A DNA stretch of 64,000 nucleotides from Chitinophaga vietnamensis (lineage in GTDB: Bacteria > Bacteroidota > Bacteroidia > Chitinophagales > Chitinophagaceae). A program made the position numbers and the translations under genes. The stretch is from NCBI RefSeq assembly GCF_902167635.1, contig NZ_CABHMS010000007.1:62001-126000 (forward strand), read 5' to 3'. Within the stretch, counting starts at the first letter, position 1, and every line of letters starts with the position of its first letter. Of the stretch, positions 8,048 to 16,852 are shown piece after piece. The notes under the pieces were generated by a model. It saw nothing but the letters and a program-made list of their open reading frames with translations, ran no database searches and was not told where the DNA came from.

Positions 8048-9205
8048 CTATTCTGCCCAGCTCATGACGTAACCGGCATCTTCGATGCCGAGAGCGGCTT
8101 CCGTTATTTGCAGCGGATGGAAAGTATCCACCATCACTGCCAGTTCTTTTGTTTCTTTTGCGCCGATGCTCTTCTCCACTGCACCGGGATGCGGCCCGTG
8201 CGGGATGCCCGCCGGATGCAGGGTGATCATGCCTCTCGTTACATGTTTGCGGCTCATGAAATCGCCATCTACATAATACAGCACTTCATCGCTGTCGATA
8301 TTGCTGTGGTTATAGGGCGCAGGAATGGCCAGCGGATGGTAATCGAACAGACGGGGGCAGAAGGAGCATACCACGAAATTATTGCCTTCAAAAGTTTGAT
8401 GCACCGGAGGCGGCTGATGCACACGGCCGGTGATCGGCTCAAAATCGTGGATGGAAAAGGCAAAGGGGTATTCGCATCCATCCCAGCCAACAACATCGAA
8501 GGGATGGTGTTTGTAATGGATGGGATACATCACGCCTTTCTTTTTTACGTTGATGACAAAATCACCTTCCTGGTCGATGGTTTCCAGGTTTTGCGGCTGG
8601 CGGATATCGCGCTCGCAATAAGGTGAATTTTCCAGCAGTTGCCCGTATTTGCTGAGGTAACGTTTCGGATAACGGATAGGGCTAAACGATTCCACGATGA
8701 AAAGGCGATTGTTTTCATTGCTGAAGCTGATCTGGTAGATCGTGCCTCTTGGTATCACGAGGTAATCGCCATAGCCGAAAGTAAGCTGCCCGTATTGCGT
8801 TTTGAGGAGGCCGCTGCCTTCATGCACAAAGATCATTTCATCTGCATCGGCATTCTTATAGAAATAATCTTTCATGCTGTGCCTTGGCGCTGCCAGTACG
8901 ATGTGCAGGTCGCTGTTGGCCAGCACGGCCTTGCGGCTTTTCAGGAAATCATCTTCCGCCGCGATGTTGAACCCCTGGAAGCTGCGGTGTTTCAGCATTT
9001 TTTCTTCTGCCACGCGCGGCGCTACGGAATAAGGCTCTTCTACCTTTACGATCTCGGTGGGCGGATGACAATGATACAATAAAGAAGAGTGCGATGAAAA
9101 GCCTTCCGTAGAGAACAACTGCTCCGAATACAGCTTGCCGTCGGGCTTGCGGAACTGTGTATGGCGCTTATGTGGTATCTGTCCTAGCTTATGATAATGT
9201 GGCAT
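8048..9205 (-). CDS. hmgA: Homogentisate 1,2-dioxygenase
   Basis: A 385-residue cupin-fold iron dioxygenase that opens the ring of homogentisate to maleylacetoacetate, the step after HppD. The C-terminal HPAGIPHGPHPG motif carries conserved histidines of the metal site. The central region shows the cupin pattern (FVHEGSGLLKTQYG, GDYLVIPRGT). It is shorter than the roughly 440-residue human and Pseudomonas enzymes but matches the bacterial short form. It is the first gene of the hmgA-hppD operon. No fumarylacetoacetase gene is in this window. Confidence 0.95.
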   Translation of the reverse strand: MPHYHKLGQIPHKRHTQFRKPDGKLYSEQLFSTEGFSSHSSLLYHCHPPTEIVKVEEPYSVAPRVAEEKMLKHRSFQGFNIAAEDDFLKSRKAVLANSDLHIVLAAPRHSMKDYFYKNADADEMIFVHEGSGLLKTQYGQLTFGYGDYLVIPRGTIYQISFSNENNRLFIVESFSPIRYPKRYLSKYGQLLENSPYCERDIRQPQNLETIDQEGDFVINVKKKGVMYPIHYKHHPFDVVGWDGCEYPFAFSIHDFEPITGRVHQPPPVHQTFEGNNFVVCSFCPRLFDYHPLAIPAPYNHSNIDSDEVLYYVDGDFMSRKHVTRGMITLHPAGIPHGPHPGAVEKSIGAKETKELAVMVDTFHPLQITEAALGIEDAGYVMSWAE

Positions 9206-9777
9206 AACTGGTTTTTGAGAATTTTTTCAAAACGGGATTGTAATGGTGTATGATCTAATTGCTCTGGTGTATGATCAATGATGCACAACGTAATACGCTA
9301 TGTTGATCGTTAATAAAAAATTTACGAGTAGAGATATATACATGAACTGAAATAGCAGGTACGGAAAGACTACTACAAAGTTACGGTATAAAAACAGGAA
9401 GACCGGCCCGTACAGGCCGTTTCAGAGGGTTATGCCAAAGTCGAATCCATGGCGAGGGTGGCCATGAGAAAATAGTAGCGGAGCTGACTATTGGAAGTAT
9501 ATTTCAACGATTCCGACAAGGATATATAGTTTAGACGATTAAAGGTAAGGATATTTTGAAATAAACCAAACAAACAATAATTTGTCATCAAAATGTCATA
9601 AAAACGCATTTTTAAATCTATCCAACCATCAAACAAATCGAACCAAATCAGCACAAAATCATCTTATCATCTAAAATAAATCGAAAATTATAATCAAATA
9701 CTAATAGAACATCCATTTTTTAAAACATTTCAAAATATCGAACGGGTGCTTTTATTTACCAGTGAAAAGATAGACTT
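9206..9777. other. Gene-free region between hmgA and the thr leader
   Basis: I find no convincing gene in this roughly 570-bp divergent region. It holds a pair of direct repeats near hmgA (separate entry) and a weak 5-bp GC hairpin at 9404-9419. A very AT-rich stretch follows at about 9600-9760, where the thr operon promoter probably lies, though no clean TAnnTTTG box can be fixed. The only longer open frame (9430-9654, minus) looks random. Confidence 0.6.
9244..9276. promoter_or_regulatory. Direct repeats upstream of hmgA
   Basis: The 12-mer TGGTGTATGATC occurs at 9244-9255 and again at 9265-9276. The starts are 21 bp apart, about two helical turns, so both copies face the same side of the helix. 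They lie 39-71 bp upstream of the hmgA start and could bind a regulator of tyrosine catabolism. The regulator is not identified. Confidence 0.45.
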
Positions 9778-9915
9778 TTGTTACACAATCGTCATATTTC
9801 AATAGTGCAAGCAGTATCTACATATCTGATCTCCTCCGCTCCCGCCTCCTATCGGGAATGCACCCGCACTATTGCCATTACATCCACCATTATTACAACC
9901 CCACTGCGGGGTTAG
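9778..9915 (+). CDS. Threonine/isoleucine-rich leader peptide (thr attenuator)
   Basis: An open frame ending TAG at 9913-9915 encodes TRTIAITSTIITT near its C terminus. From 9862 to 9900, ten of thirteen codons are Thr (six) or Ile (four), the two products of the downstream pathway. No ATG is in frame; TTG at 9778 or GTG at 9805 could start it, and the shorter form fits a leader better. It ends 84 bp before thrA and overlaps a hairpin with a T-rich tail (separate entry). This matches classical ribosome-mediated attenuation as in E. coli thrL, although the peptide sequence is unrelated. The residue composition is observed; the regulatory role is inferred. Confidence 0.75.
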   Translation: MLHNRHISIVQAVSTYLISSAPASYRECTRTIAITSTIITTPLRG

Positions 9916-9920
9916 TTTTC
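9897..9920 (+). terminator. Candidate thr attenuator hairpin
   Basis: AACCCC at 9897-9902 pairs with GGGGTT at 9908-9913 around loop ACTGC and is followed by AGTTTTC. Alternative partners for GCGGG (9906-9910) are CCCGC at 9863-9867, inside the Thr codons, and at 9841-9845. A stalled ribosome could therefore shift the folding. The 6-bp stem is short for a terminator, so the call rests mainly on context. Confidence 0.5.
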
Positions 9921-9999
9921 ACATATCATCCAACGACCACACAGGTGGTACACAACCGGAAAGGACCCGGACCATTTCTACGTATAAACTTTATTTGAC

Positions 10000-12444
10000 A
10001 TGCAAGTACTAAAATTCGGCGGCACCTCCGTCGGCAGCGCCAAAGCGATAGAACAAGTTTGCCTCATACTGAAAAAATATAAACCGGCAGGAAAATATGC
10101 CATCGTAGTATCCGCCATGGGCGGCATAACAGACAAGCTTATACGTTGCGGACAGCTCGCCGGAGAAGGCCAGGAACAATACAAGGCCGTACTACAGGAA
10201 ATAGAAGCCCGCCACCTCGACGCTATCCGCGAATTGTTCCCTATCACCATGCAGAGCGGCCTTATCAGCCAGCTCAAGAAAAAACTGAATGCCCTCGAAA
10301 ACCTTTGTGATGGCATCTTCCAGGTAGGTGAACTCAGTCCCCGCTCATTAGACAAGATCATGAGCTTCGGCGAACTCATCTCCTGCACCATCGTAGCAGA
10401 GAAATTAAAACAGCAAGGTCTCTCCGCCACCTGCAAAGACAGCCGCGAGCTGATCGTGACCGATAACAACTTCGGCCATGCCACCGTTAACTTCGTCGCC
10501 ACCAACCATCATATCAGTCAGTATTTTGCACAGCAAACGGCCGACTACATTGTATTCCCCGGCTTCGTGGCCGCTACGCCCGAAGGCGAAACCACCACGC
10601 TGGGCCGCGGCGGCTCCGACTACACCGCCGCCATCCTCGCCGCCGCCGTACATGCCAGCGTACTCGATATCTGGACAGATGTAAGCGGCATGATGACCGC
10701 CGATCCGCGCCTCGTATCGCAAGCCATCCCCATCGCGCACATCTCCTATGCCGAAGCGATGGAGCTGTCGCACTTCGGCGCCAAAGTGATCTATCCACCT
10801 ACCATCCAACCGGTGATGGACAAACGCATCCCCGTATGGATCAAAAATACTTTTGCCCCGGAAGACCACGGCACGCTGATACATGACGGCGCGGACCGCA
10901 GCTTCCCGGTAACCGGCATCTCCGGCATACAGCACATCGCGCTGCTCACCCTCGAAGGCAGCGGCATGGTGGGCATCCCCGGCTTCTCAAAAAGATTGTT
11001 CGAATCGCTCCTACGGGAACGCATCAACGTAATCCTCATCACCCAGAGCTCTTCCGAACACTCTATCACTGTCGGCATTCATGACACCGATATGCTCAAG
11101 GCCAAAACCGCTGTGGACAGCGAGTTTGCGCAAGAGATACAGGAGAAACGTATCGAACCTTTACTGGTAGAAAAAGATCTCTGCATTGTAGCCGTAGTGG
11201 GCGACAAAATGAAAAACCATCACGGCACCAGCGGCAAACTGTTCGGCACCCTCGGTCGTAACGGCGTAAACGTAAGGGCCATCGCACAGGGATCTACCGA
11301 AAAAAATATCTCCGCAGTGATCAACAAAGCGGATGTAAAAAAAGCGCTCAACCTCATCCACGAAGCGTTCTTCGAAGCACCACTCAAACAGGTCAACCTT
11401 TTCATAGCAGGTGTTGGTAACGTAGGCGGCAAACTGCTGGAACAGCTACAGCAACAGCAGGATTACCTGCAACAGGAACTGGGCCTCCAGATCAGGGTTG
11501 CCGGCCTCGCCAACAGCAAAAACATGCTGCTCAGCGAATATGGCATCGGGCTGCACGACTGGCGTAACGCGCTCCCACAGGGCGATCCCATGGATATGAA
11601 CGCATTGGTACAGCAGATCAAATCATTCAACCTGCGCAACAGCGTATTTGTAGACAATACCGCCAGCGCAGAAGTAGCAGCTACCTATCACGAGTTCCTG
11701 CAACACGGCATCTCGGTAGTTACCTGCAACAAAATTGCCTGCTCCTCCGACTATGAATATTATAAGAAGCTGAAAGACCTGGCGCGTAAATACAATGCCT
11801 CCTTCCTCTTCGAAACCAATGTGGGCGCAGGCTTGCCGGTGATCAACACCCTCAACGATCTCGTAAGGAGTGGCGACAAAGTGCATAGCATACAAGCAGT
11901 ATTATCCGGCAGTCTCAATTTCGTATTCAATCATTTCGTAAATGGCGCCAGTTTCCGCGAAGTGGTGAAAGCCGCGCAGGACGAGGGTTACACCGAACCG
12001 GATCCGCGCATAGACCTCAGCGGGAAAGATGTGATGCGCAAGATACTCATCCTTGCCAGGGAGAGCGGCGCGGCGATAGAGATGGAAGATATCACCAATC
12101 ACTCCTTCCTGCCGGCAGCCTGCCTGGATGCGCCGTCTGTCGCCGGTTTCTACGAGGAACTGGACACCCATGCCGCCCATTTCCAACGGCTGCGCGAAGA
12201 AGCAGAATCCGCAGGGAAACGCCTCAAGTTCGTGGCCAGCTATGTGGATGGCCAGGCATCGGTAGGCCTGCAATGTGTATCGCCCGATCATCCTTTTTAC
12301 CAGCTGGAAGGAAAAGATAATATCGTGCTGTATACCACCAGCCGCTACAAAGAGCAGCCGCTGATCGTGAAGGGCGCCGGCGCCGGCGCGGACGTAACCG
12401 CCTCCGGCATCTTTGCCGACATCATCCGCAGTGCACGTTTATAA
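10000..12444 (+). CDS. thrA: Bifunctional aspartate kinase/homoserine dehydrogenase
   Basis: An 814-residue fusion that catalyses the first and third steps from aspartate to threonine, methionine and lysine precursors. The kinase domain starts with VLKFGGTSVGS (residues 3-13) and is followed by a regulatory ACT region at about 310-460. The homoserine dehydrogenase half opens with the NAD(P) motif GVGNVGG at residues 471-477 and carries FVDNTASAE and VVTCNK. The length is typical of the fused enzyme. It is the first gene of thrA-thrB-thrC and is preceded by the Thr/Ile leader, so both transcription attenuation and ACT-based feedback control are likely. Confidence 0.97.
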   Translation: MQVLKFGGTSVGSAKAIEQVCLILKKYKPAGKYAIVVSAMGGITDKLIRCGQLAGEGQEQYKAVLQEIEARHLDAIRELFPITMQSGLISQLKKKLNALENLCDGIFQVGELSPRSLDKIMSFGELISCTIVAEKLKQQGLSATCKDSRELIVTDNNFGHATVNFVATNHHISQYFAQQTADYIVFPGFVAATPEGETTTLGRGGSDYTAAILAAAVHASVLDIWTDVSGMMTADPRLVSQAIPIAHISYAEAMELSHFGAKVIYPPTIQPVMDKRIPVWIKNTFAPEDHGTLIHDGADRSFPVTGISGIQHIALLTLEGSGMVGIPGFSKRLFESLLRERINVILITQSSSEHSITVGIHDTDMLKAKTAVDSEFAQEIQEKRIEPLLVEKDLCIVAVVGDKMKNHHGTSGKLFGTLGRNGVNVRAIAQGSTEKNISAVINKADVKKALNLIHEAFFEAPLKQVNLFIAGVGNVGGKLLEQLQQQQDYLQQELGLQIRVAGLANSKNMLLSEYGIGLHDWRNALPQGDPMDMNALVQQIKSFNLRNSVFVDNTASAEVAATYHEFLQHGISVVTCNKIACSSDYEYYKKLKDLARKYNASFLFETNVGAGLPVINTLNDLVRSGDKVHSIQAVLSGSLNFVFNHFVNGASFREVVKAAQDEGYTEPDPRIDLSGKDVMRKILILARESGAAIEMEDITNHSFLPAACLDAPSVAGFYEELDTHAAHFQRLREEAESAGKRLKFVASYVDGQASVGLQCVSPDHPFYQLEGKDNIVLYTTSRYKEQPLIVKGAGAGADVTASGIFADIIRSARL

Positions 12445-12482
12445 AAAATGTGCTTGTAAACATAAAAATCAATTATTAATTT

Positions 12483-13409
12483 ATGGATTGTATAAAAGTA
12501 TTTGCGCCCGGCACCGTTGCCAACGTAGCATGCGGTTTTGATGTGATAGGACTGGCCATGGACGCCCCCGGCGACGAAATGATCTTACGCAGGAGCAGTG
12601 AACCCGGCATCCGTATTACCGCGATCCACGGCGCCGATCTTCCCCTGGAAACCTCACAGAATGTAGCTGGCGTAGCCGTTCAGGCGCTGTTACAGAAATA
12701 TGAAAAACCCGACACCGGCATAGAGATAGAGATATTCAAACATATACATCCCGGCAGCGGCATTGGCTCCAGCGCCGCCAGCAGCGCGGGCGCCGTGGTA
12801 GGCGTAAATAAATTGCTGGGCGAACCTTTTACGCCCAAACAACTGGTACGTTTTGCGATGGAAGGCGAAAGACTGGCCTGTGGCTCTGCGCATGCCGACA
12901 ACGTAGCACCGGCCATCCTCGGGGGTTTCACGCTGGTACGCAGCTATCGCCCGCTGGATATCACCAGCCTGCATACGCCATCGGAACTGTGGGTAACCGT
13001 GATACATCCACAGATAGAAGTAAAGACATCGGACGCACGCGAGATACTGAAACAAAAAGTATTGATGACCGACGCGATCCGCCAGTGGGGCAACGTAGGC
13101 GCATTGGTAGCCGCGCTGTACCAGGAAGATTATGACCTGATCAGCCGCTCCCTGGAAGATGTAATCGTAGAGCCGGTAAGGGCCATCCTCATCCCCGCAT
13201 TCTATGAACTGAAACTGAAATGCAAGGAGGCCGGCGCGCTCGGCGGCGGCATCTCCGGCTCAGGGCCATCGGTGTTCATGCTCAGCAAAGGAGAAGAGAA
13301 TGCCCGCAAAGTGGCCGCCACCATGGATAGCGTATACGCGCCCCTCGGCGTAGATTATAAAATTTATGTGTCCCGCATCAATACAGCAGGTGTAAAGGTG
13401 ATTGACTAA
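12483..13409 (+). CDS. thrB: Homoserine kinase
   Basis: A 308-residue GHMP-superfamily kinase that phosphorylates homoserine to O-phosphohomoserine. The N-terminal APGTVANVACGFDVIG segment and the ATP-binding motif PGSGIGSSAASSAGAV (about residue 90) are diagnostic. A Gly-rich C-terminal GGGISGSGPSVF matches the third GHMP motif. It lies 38 bp after thrA and 18 bp before thrC. No irregularity is seen. Confidence 0.97.
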   Translation: MDCIKVFAPGTVANVACGFDVIGLAMDAPGDEMILRRSSEPGIRITAIHGADLPLETSQNVAGVAVQALLQKYEKPDTGIEIEIFKHIHPGSGIGSSAASSAGAVVGVNKLLGEPFTPKQLVRFAMEGERLACGSAHADNVAPAILGGFTLVRSYRPLDITSLHTPSELWVTVIHPQIEVKTSDAREILKQKVLMTDAIRQWGNVGALVAALYQEDYDLISRSLEDVIVEPVRAILIPAFYELKLKCKEAGALGGGISGSGPSVFMLSKGEENARKVAATMDSVYAPLGVDYKIYVSRINTAGVKVID

Positions 13410-13427
13410 CAAAATAAAGAATGATTC

Positions 13428-14723
13428 ATGCAGTACTTCAGTCTTCAGAACGCACAGCACAAAGTATCTTTTGAAACCGCCGTTACACAAGGATTAGCGC
13501 CCGATAGAGGATTATACTTTCCGGAAGAGATACCGGCACTGGACCCGGACTTCCTCAAAAATATCCATCAGTATTCAGACCAGGAGATTGGTACCAACGT
13601 GATACGCCCGTTTGTGGGAGATGAAATACCGGAAGAACAATTGAAGAAGATTGTGGCAGACACCCTGCACTTCCCTTTCCCCGTGCAGAAAGTTTCGAAA
13701 TCGACCTACGCACTGGAACTCTTTCACGGCCCTACCCTTGCCTTCAAAGATGTAGGCGCACGTTTTATGGCGGGCTGTCTTGGCTACTTCCGCCGCAACA
13801 GCACCAAGCCCGTAACCGTGCTGGTGGCCACTTCCGGCGATACCGGCGGCGCCGTGGCCAGTGGCTTTTATAATGTGCCGGGCATACAGGTGGTGATACT
13901 TTATCCTTCCAAAAAAGTAAGCACCCTGCAAGAGAAACAGCTCACTACATTGGGCGGCAACGTTAGCGCGTTCGAGATCATTGGCACTTTTGACGATTGC
14001 CAGCAGCTGGTGAAAACCGCCTTCCTCGACCAGGAGCTGCAAAACAAGCGGCCGCTCACTTCCGCCAATTCCATCAATGTAGCGCGTTGGCTGCCGCAGA
14101 TGTTTTATTATTTCCTTGCCTGGAAACAGATGAAGGCCGCACATCCGCAGCTGGTGTTCTCTGTGCCCAGCGGCAATTTTGGAAATATCTGCGCGGGCAT
14201 GATGGCGGCCGCTATCGGCCTGCCGGTGGAGCATTTCGTGGCCGCTACCAATATCAACGATACGGTGCCTCGCTTTATGGCCAGCGGCGTATACCAGCCA
14301 GGGAAGGCCGCTCCCACCCTTTCCAATGCCATGGACGTAGCTGATCCCAGCAATTTCGTACGGGTGTTACAGTTATTCGGCAACAGCTTGCCGAAATTAC
14401 AGGAGCGCTTCAGCGCCTATAGCTTCAATGACAAGGACACCCTGCTCACCATGGAAAAAGTTTGGAAAGAGAATCACTATATGCTTGATCCGCATGGCGC
14501 AGTGGGCTACCTCGGCTTGCAGGAATATCTGTCTGCCCATCCCGATGTAACCGGCGTTTTCCTGGAAACGGCCCACCCCGTGAAGTTTGAAGACACGGCG
14601 CCGCCATCCTTGCGGGAAGAGATACATGCGCCGGCCCGCGTGATGCAGCTCTATGGCAAAGAGAAATCCGCTACCCTGCTGCCCGCAGATTATACTGCCT
14701 TTAAAAAAGCGTTGCTACAGTAA
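13428..14723 (+). CDS. thrC: Threonine synthase
   Basis: A 431-residue PLP enzyme of fold type II that converts O-phosphohomoserine to threonine. The PLP lysine is K107 in ELFHGPTLAFKDVGARF. The phosphate-binding loop ATSGDTGGAV follows near residue 130. The N terminus (MQYFSLQNAQHKVSFETAV) matches the bacterial form that uses phosphohomoserine. It completes the three-gene threonine operon. Confidence 0.97.
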   Translation: MQYFSLQNAQHKVSFETAVTQGLAPDRGLYFPEEIPALDPDFLKNIHQYSDQEIGTNVIRPFVGDEIPEEQLKKIVADTLHFPFPVQKVSKSTYALELFHGPTLAFKDVGARFMAGCLGYFRRNSTKPVTVLVATSGDTGGAVASGFYNVPGIQVVILYPSKKVSTLQEKQLTTLGGNVSAFEIIGTFDDCQQLVKTAFLDQELQNKRPLTSANSINVARWLPQMFYYFLAWKQMKAAHPQLVFSVPSGNFGNICAGMMAAAIGLPVEHFVAATNINDTVPRFMASGVYQPGKAAPTLSNAMDVADPSNFVRVLQLFGNSLPKLQERFSAYSFNDKDTLLTMEKVWKENHYMLDPHGAVGYLGLQEYLSAHPDVTGVFLETAHPVKFEDTAPPSLREEIHAPARVMQLYGKEKSATLLPADYTAFKKALLQ

Positions 14724-14765
14724 GATTTCGGAAATCAGATTTTAGCCATTAGCTTTGGCAGCTGT

Positions 14766-15776
14766 ATGAAGTACCTACCTATCCTTTTCGTATGCCTGGC
14801 CGCTGTTGCCTGTCATGAACAAAGCAACAGCGGCGGCGCAGCCGCCAGCACCGCCGATTCCGTCCTCTACAGCGATATCATCAGGCCGGTAACAGATTCC
14901 CTGCAACAGTTTCCGAACAACCACGAACTCTATTACCGCCGCGCCATGCTGCTGTTCAATACACACCCGGCGCTGGCGGAGCCAGACTTTGAAAAGGGCG
15001 CCTCGCTGATGCCCGCCAACACCGACTATTGGGCCGGCGCCGGCGAAGCCGCCCTCGTGAGCGAGCACTTCAAAAAAGCAGAGCAGATGTTTGCACAAGC
15101 GCTTGGCACCGCGCCAGGCAATGCTTACCTGCGATACCGCCTCGCTACTGCCATGATAGAAAATAAAGAGTACGCCACTGCCGACAGCGTAGCCAGCGTA
15201 TTGGCACAGACGGCCGATGCGCGCGACAAAGCCTTCTACCTGAAAGCACGCATCGCAGAAGATCATAAAGATACGGTGACGGCTATACAGCATCTTACTT
15301 CCGCCATCCACGCCGCAGGCGCTACGCCGGAATATGAAGCGCTGATGGAGCTGGGCGACCTGCTCCATAGCAGAAAGGCGCCACAGGCCATCTCATATTA
15401 CGTACAGGCATGGCAGTTAGACTCCACCAATGCGGAGCCGATGTTCAGCATCGGCGTGTTTCAACAGGAGCTGGGCAACAAACCCGCCGCCATCGCTGCT
15501 TTCAAGAAGGCCGTAGTGGCCGATCCCGGTTATGAGGCTGCCTACCTTGCGATGGGCCACCTCTATCTCGACGACCAGAACTGGAAAGAAGCGCTCACCT
15601 GGTATAACCTCGCCGCAAAATCAGCCCCCACCGATGCCTGGGCCTATTATTACCGCGCCCTCTGCCATGAAAAATCAGGCAACAAGATATCCGCCGTCGA
15701 AGACTACAGCAAAGCGTCTTCCTTCAAAAAAGATTTTACAGAAGCAAAGGAGGCGTTAAAACGTCTGAACAAGTAA
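14766..15776 (+). CDS. TPR-repeat lipoprotein
   Basis: A 336-residue lipoprotein with signal peptide MKYLPILFVCLAAVAC (lipobox AVAC, Cys16). At least five tetratricopeptide-like helical repeats follow (for example NAYLRYRLATAMIENKEYATA and AEPMFSIGVFQQELGNKPAA). TPR domains bind protein partners; none can be named. It follows thrC by 42 bp and precedes rpe by 34 bp on the same strand, so it may be carried on the thr transcript, but nothing in it suggests a role in threonine synthesis. Confidence 0.85.
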   Translation: MKYLPILFVCLAAVACHEQSNSGGAAASTADSVLYSDIIRPVTDSLQQFPNNHELYYRRAMLLFNTHPALAEPDFEKGASLMPANTDYWAGAGEAALVSEHFKKAEQMFAQALGTAPGNAYLRYRLATAMIENKEYATADSVASVLAQTADARDKAFYLKARIAEDHKDTVTAIQHLTSAIHAAGATPEYEALMELGDLLHSRKAPQAISYYVQAWQLDSTNAEPMFSIGVFQQELGNKPAAIAAFKKAVVADPGYEAAYLAMGHLYLDDQNWKEALTWYNLAAKSAPTDAWAYYYRALCHEKSGNKISAVEDYSKASSFKKDFTEAKEALKRLNK

Positions 15777-15810
15777 TTGTTTACATTTACACAGATCAAA
15801 AAAGAGCGTT

Positions 15811-16473
15811 TTGGAAAATACACCTGTTTTAATAGCGCCGTCCTTACTGGCAGCAGATTTCCTGGAACTGGGAAAAGATGTGGATATGGTCAACCGCAGC
15901 GAGGCCGACTGGTTTCACCTTGATGTGATGGATGGCCGCTTTGTGCCGAATATCAGCTATGGCCTGCCAGTGATCGCACAGATCAAGAAGCGCGCACGCA
16001 AACCCTGCGATGTGCACCTGATGATCGAAGCGCCCGAAAGATATGCCGCTGAATTTCAGAAAGCCGGCGCCGATATCCTCACTGTACATTATGAAGCCTG
16101 CCCTCACCTGCACCGCAATATCCAACAGATTAAGTCGCTGGGCATGAAAGCCGGTGTGGCGCTCAATCCGCACACCCCGGTACAGCTGCTGGAAAATGTG
16201 ATCCGGGATATCGACGTAGTGCTCATCATGAGTGTGAACCCTGGTTTCGGCGGACAAACCTTCATCGAACAAACCTATCATAAACTATCAGAGATACGCC
16301 AGCTGATACGCGATAGCAACGCGCATGCACTGGTGGAAGTAGACGGCGGCGTGAGCCCCGAGAATGCGGCACAGCTCATACAGGCAGGCGCCAACGTGCT
16401 GGTGGCTGGCAGTGCCATCTTCTCGTCTCCCGATCCCGAAAAAACAATTGCTGTTATGAAAGGTGGGCGATAA
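15811..16473 (+). CDS. rpe: Ribulose-phosphate 3-epimerase
   Basis: A 220-residue TIM-barrel enzyme of the pentose phosphate pathway that interconverts ribulose 5-phosphate and xylulose 5-phosphate. Conserved motifs are IAPSLLAADF, HLDVMDGRFVPN, SVNPGFGGQ and VDGGV. The start codon is TTG at 15811, chosen because it aligns with the family start and no ATG is in frame upstream. The last 20 bp overlap, tail to tail, the response regulator gene on the opposite strand. Confidence 0.96.
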   Translation: MENTPVLIAPSLLAADFLELGKDVDMVNRSEADWFHLDVMDGRFVPNISYGLPVIAQIKKRARKPCDVHLMIEAPERYAAEFQKAGADILTVHYEACPHLHRNIQQIKSLGMKAGVALNPHTPVQLLENVIRDIDVVLIMSVNPGFGGQTFIEQTYHKLSEIRQLIRDSNAHALVEVDGGVSPENAAQLIQAGANVLVAGSAIFSSPDPEKTIAVMKGGR

Positions 16474-16843
16474 TCTCTTTAGACAGCGGTTTTGTCAGAT
16501 AGCCATCTACAAACCGATAGCTGCGTACCCGCTCTTTGTCTTTTTCATCGATAGAGGAGGTTAACACAAAAATCCTGATCTGCTTGGGCAAGCCGGCCTG
16601 AAAGCCCGCAAATTCGTCGAGGAATTCCCAGCCATCCATCACCGGCATGTTAAGATCCAGCAGGATCAGGTCGGGCAGCGCATCGCTTGCACCCGTATTT
16701 TCCCTCAGGTAATCCAGCACGTCCTGTGCATCTGAAAACACCCGGACATTACTGCTGATACCTTGCCGCTCGATCATGATCTTCGCTATCTGCTGGTGGA
16801 TTGGGTCGTCGTCGACAATAAAAATCATATTGATCAGGTTCAT
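16454..16843 (-). CDS. Single-domain response regulator
   Basis: A 129-residue receiver domain with no output domain. The acidic cluster DDD is at residues 11-13, the phosphoacceptor is D63 (LLDLNMP), the signalling threonine/serine region is LTSS near residue 94, and the conserved lysine is K118 (LTKP). It lies 9 bp after the large histidine kinase gene and is almost certainly its partner. With no DNA-binding domain it would pass phosphate on or act by protein contact. Its 3' end overlaps the end of rpe by 20 bp. Confidence 0.92.
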   Translation of the reverse strand: MNLINMIFIVDDDPIHQQIAKIMIERQGISSNVRVFSDAQDVLDYLRENTGASDALPDLILLDLNMPVMDGWEFLDEFAGFQAGLPKQIRIFVLTSSIDEKDKERVRSYRFVDGYLTKPLSKEIIAHLS

Positions 16844-16852
16844 ATAAGCAGA

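Noticed and set aside
9430-9654. 74-codon minus-strand frame
   Set aside because: It lies in AT-rich non-coding sequence, has no recognisable composition or neighbour, and shows no start signal.
9858-9998. His/Tyr-rich open frame starting at an ATG before thrA
   Set aside because: It is the +1-shifted reading of the Thr/Ile codons; Thr and Ile fit the downstream pathway, His and Tyr do not, and it overlaps the thrA start region.
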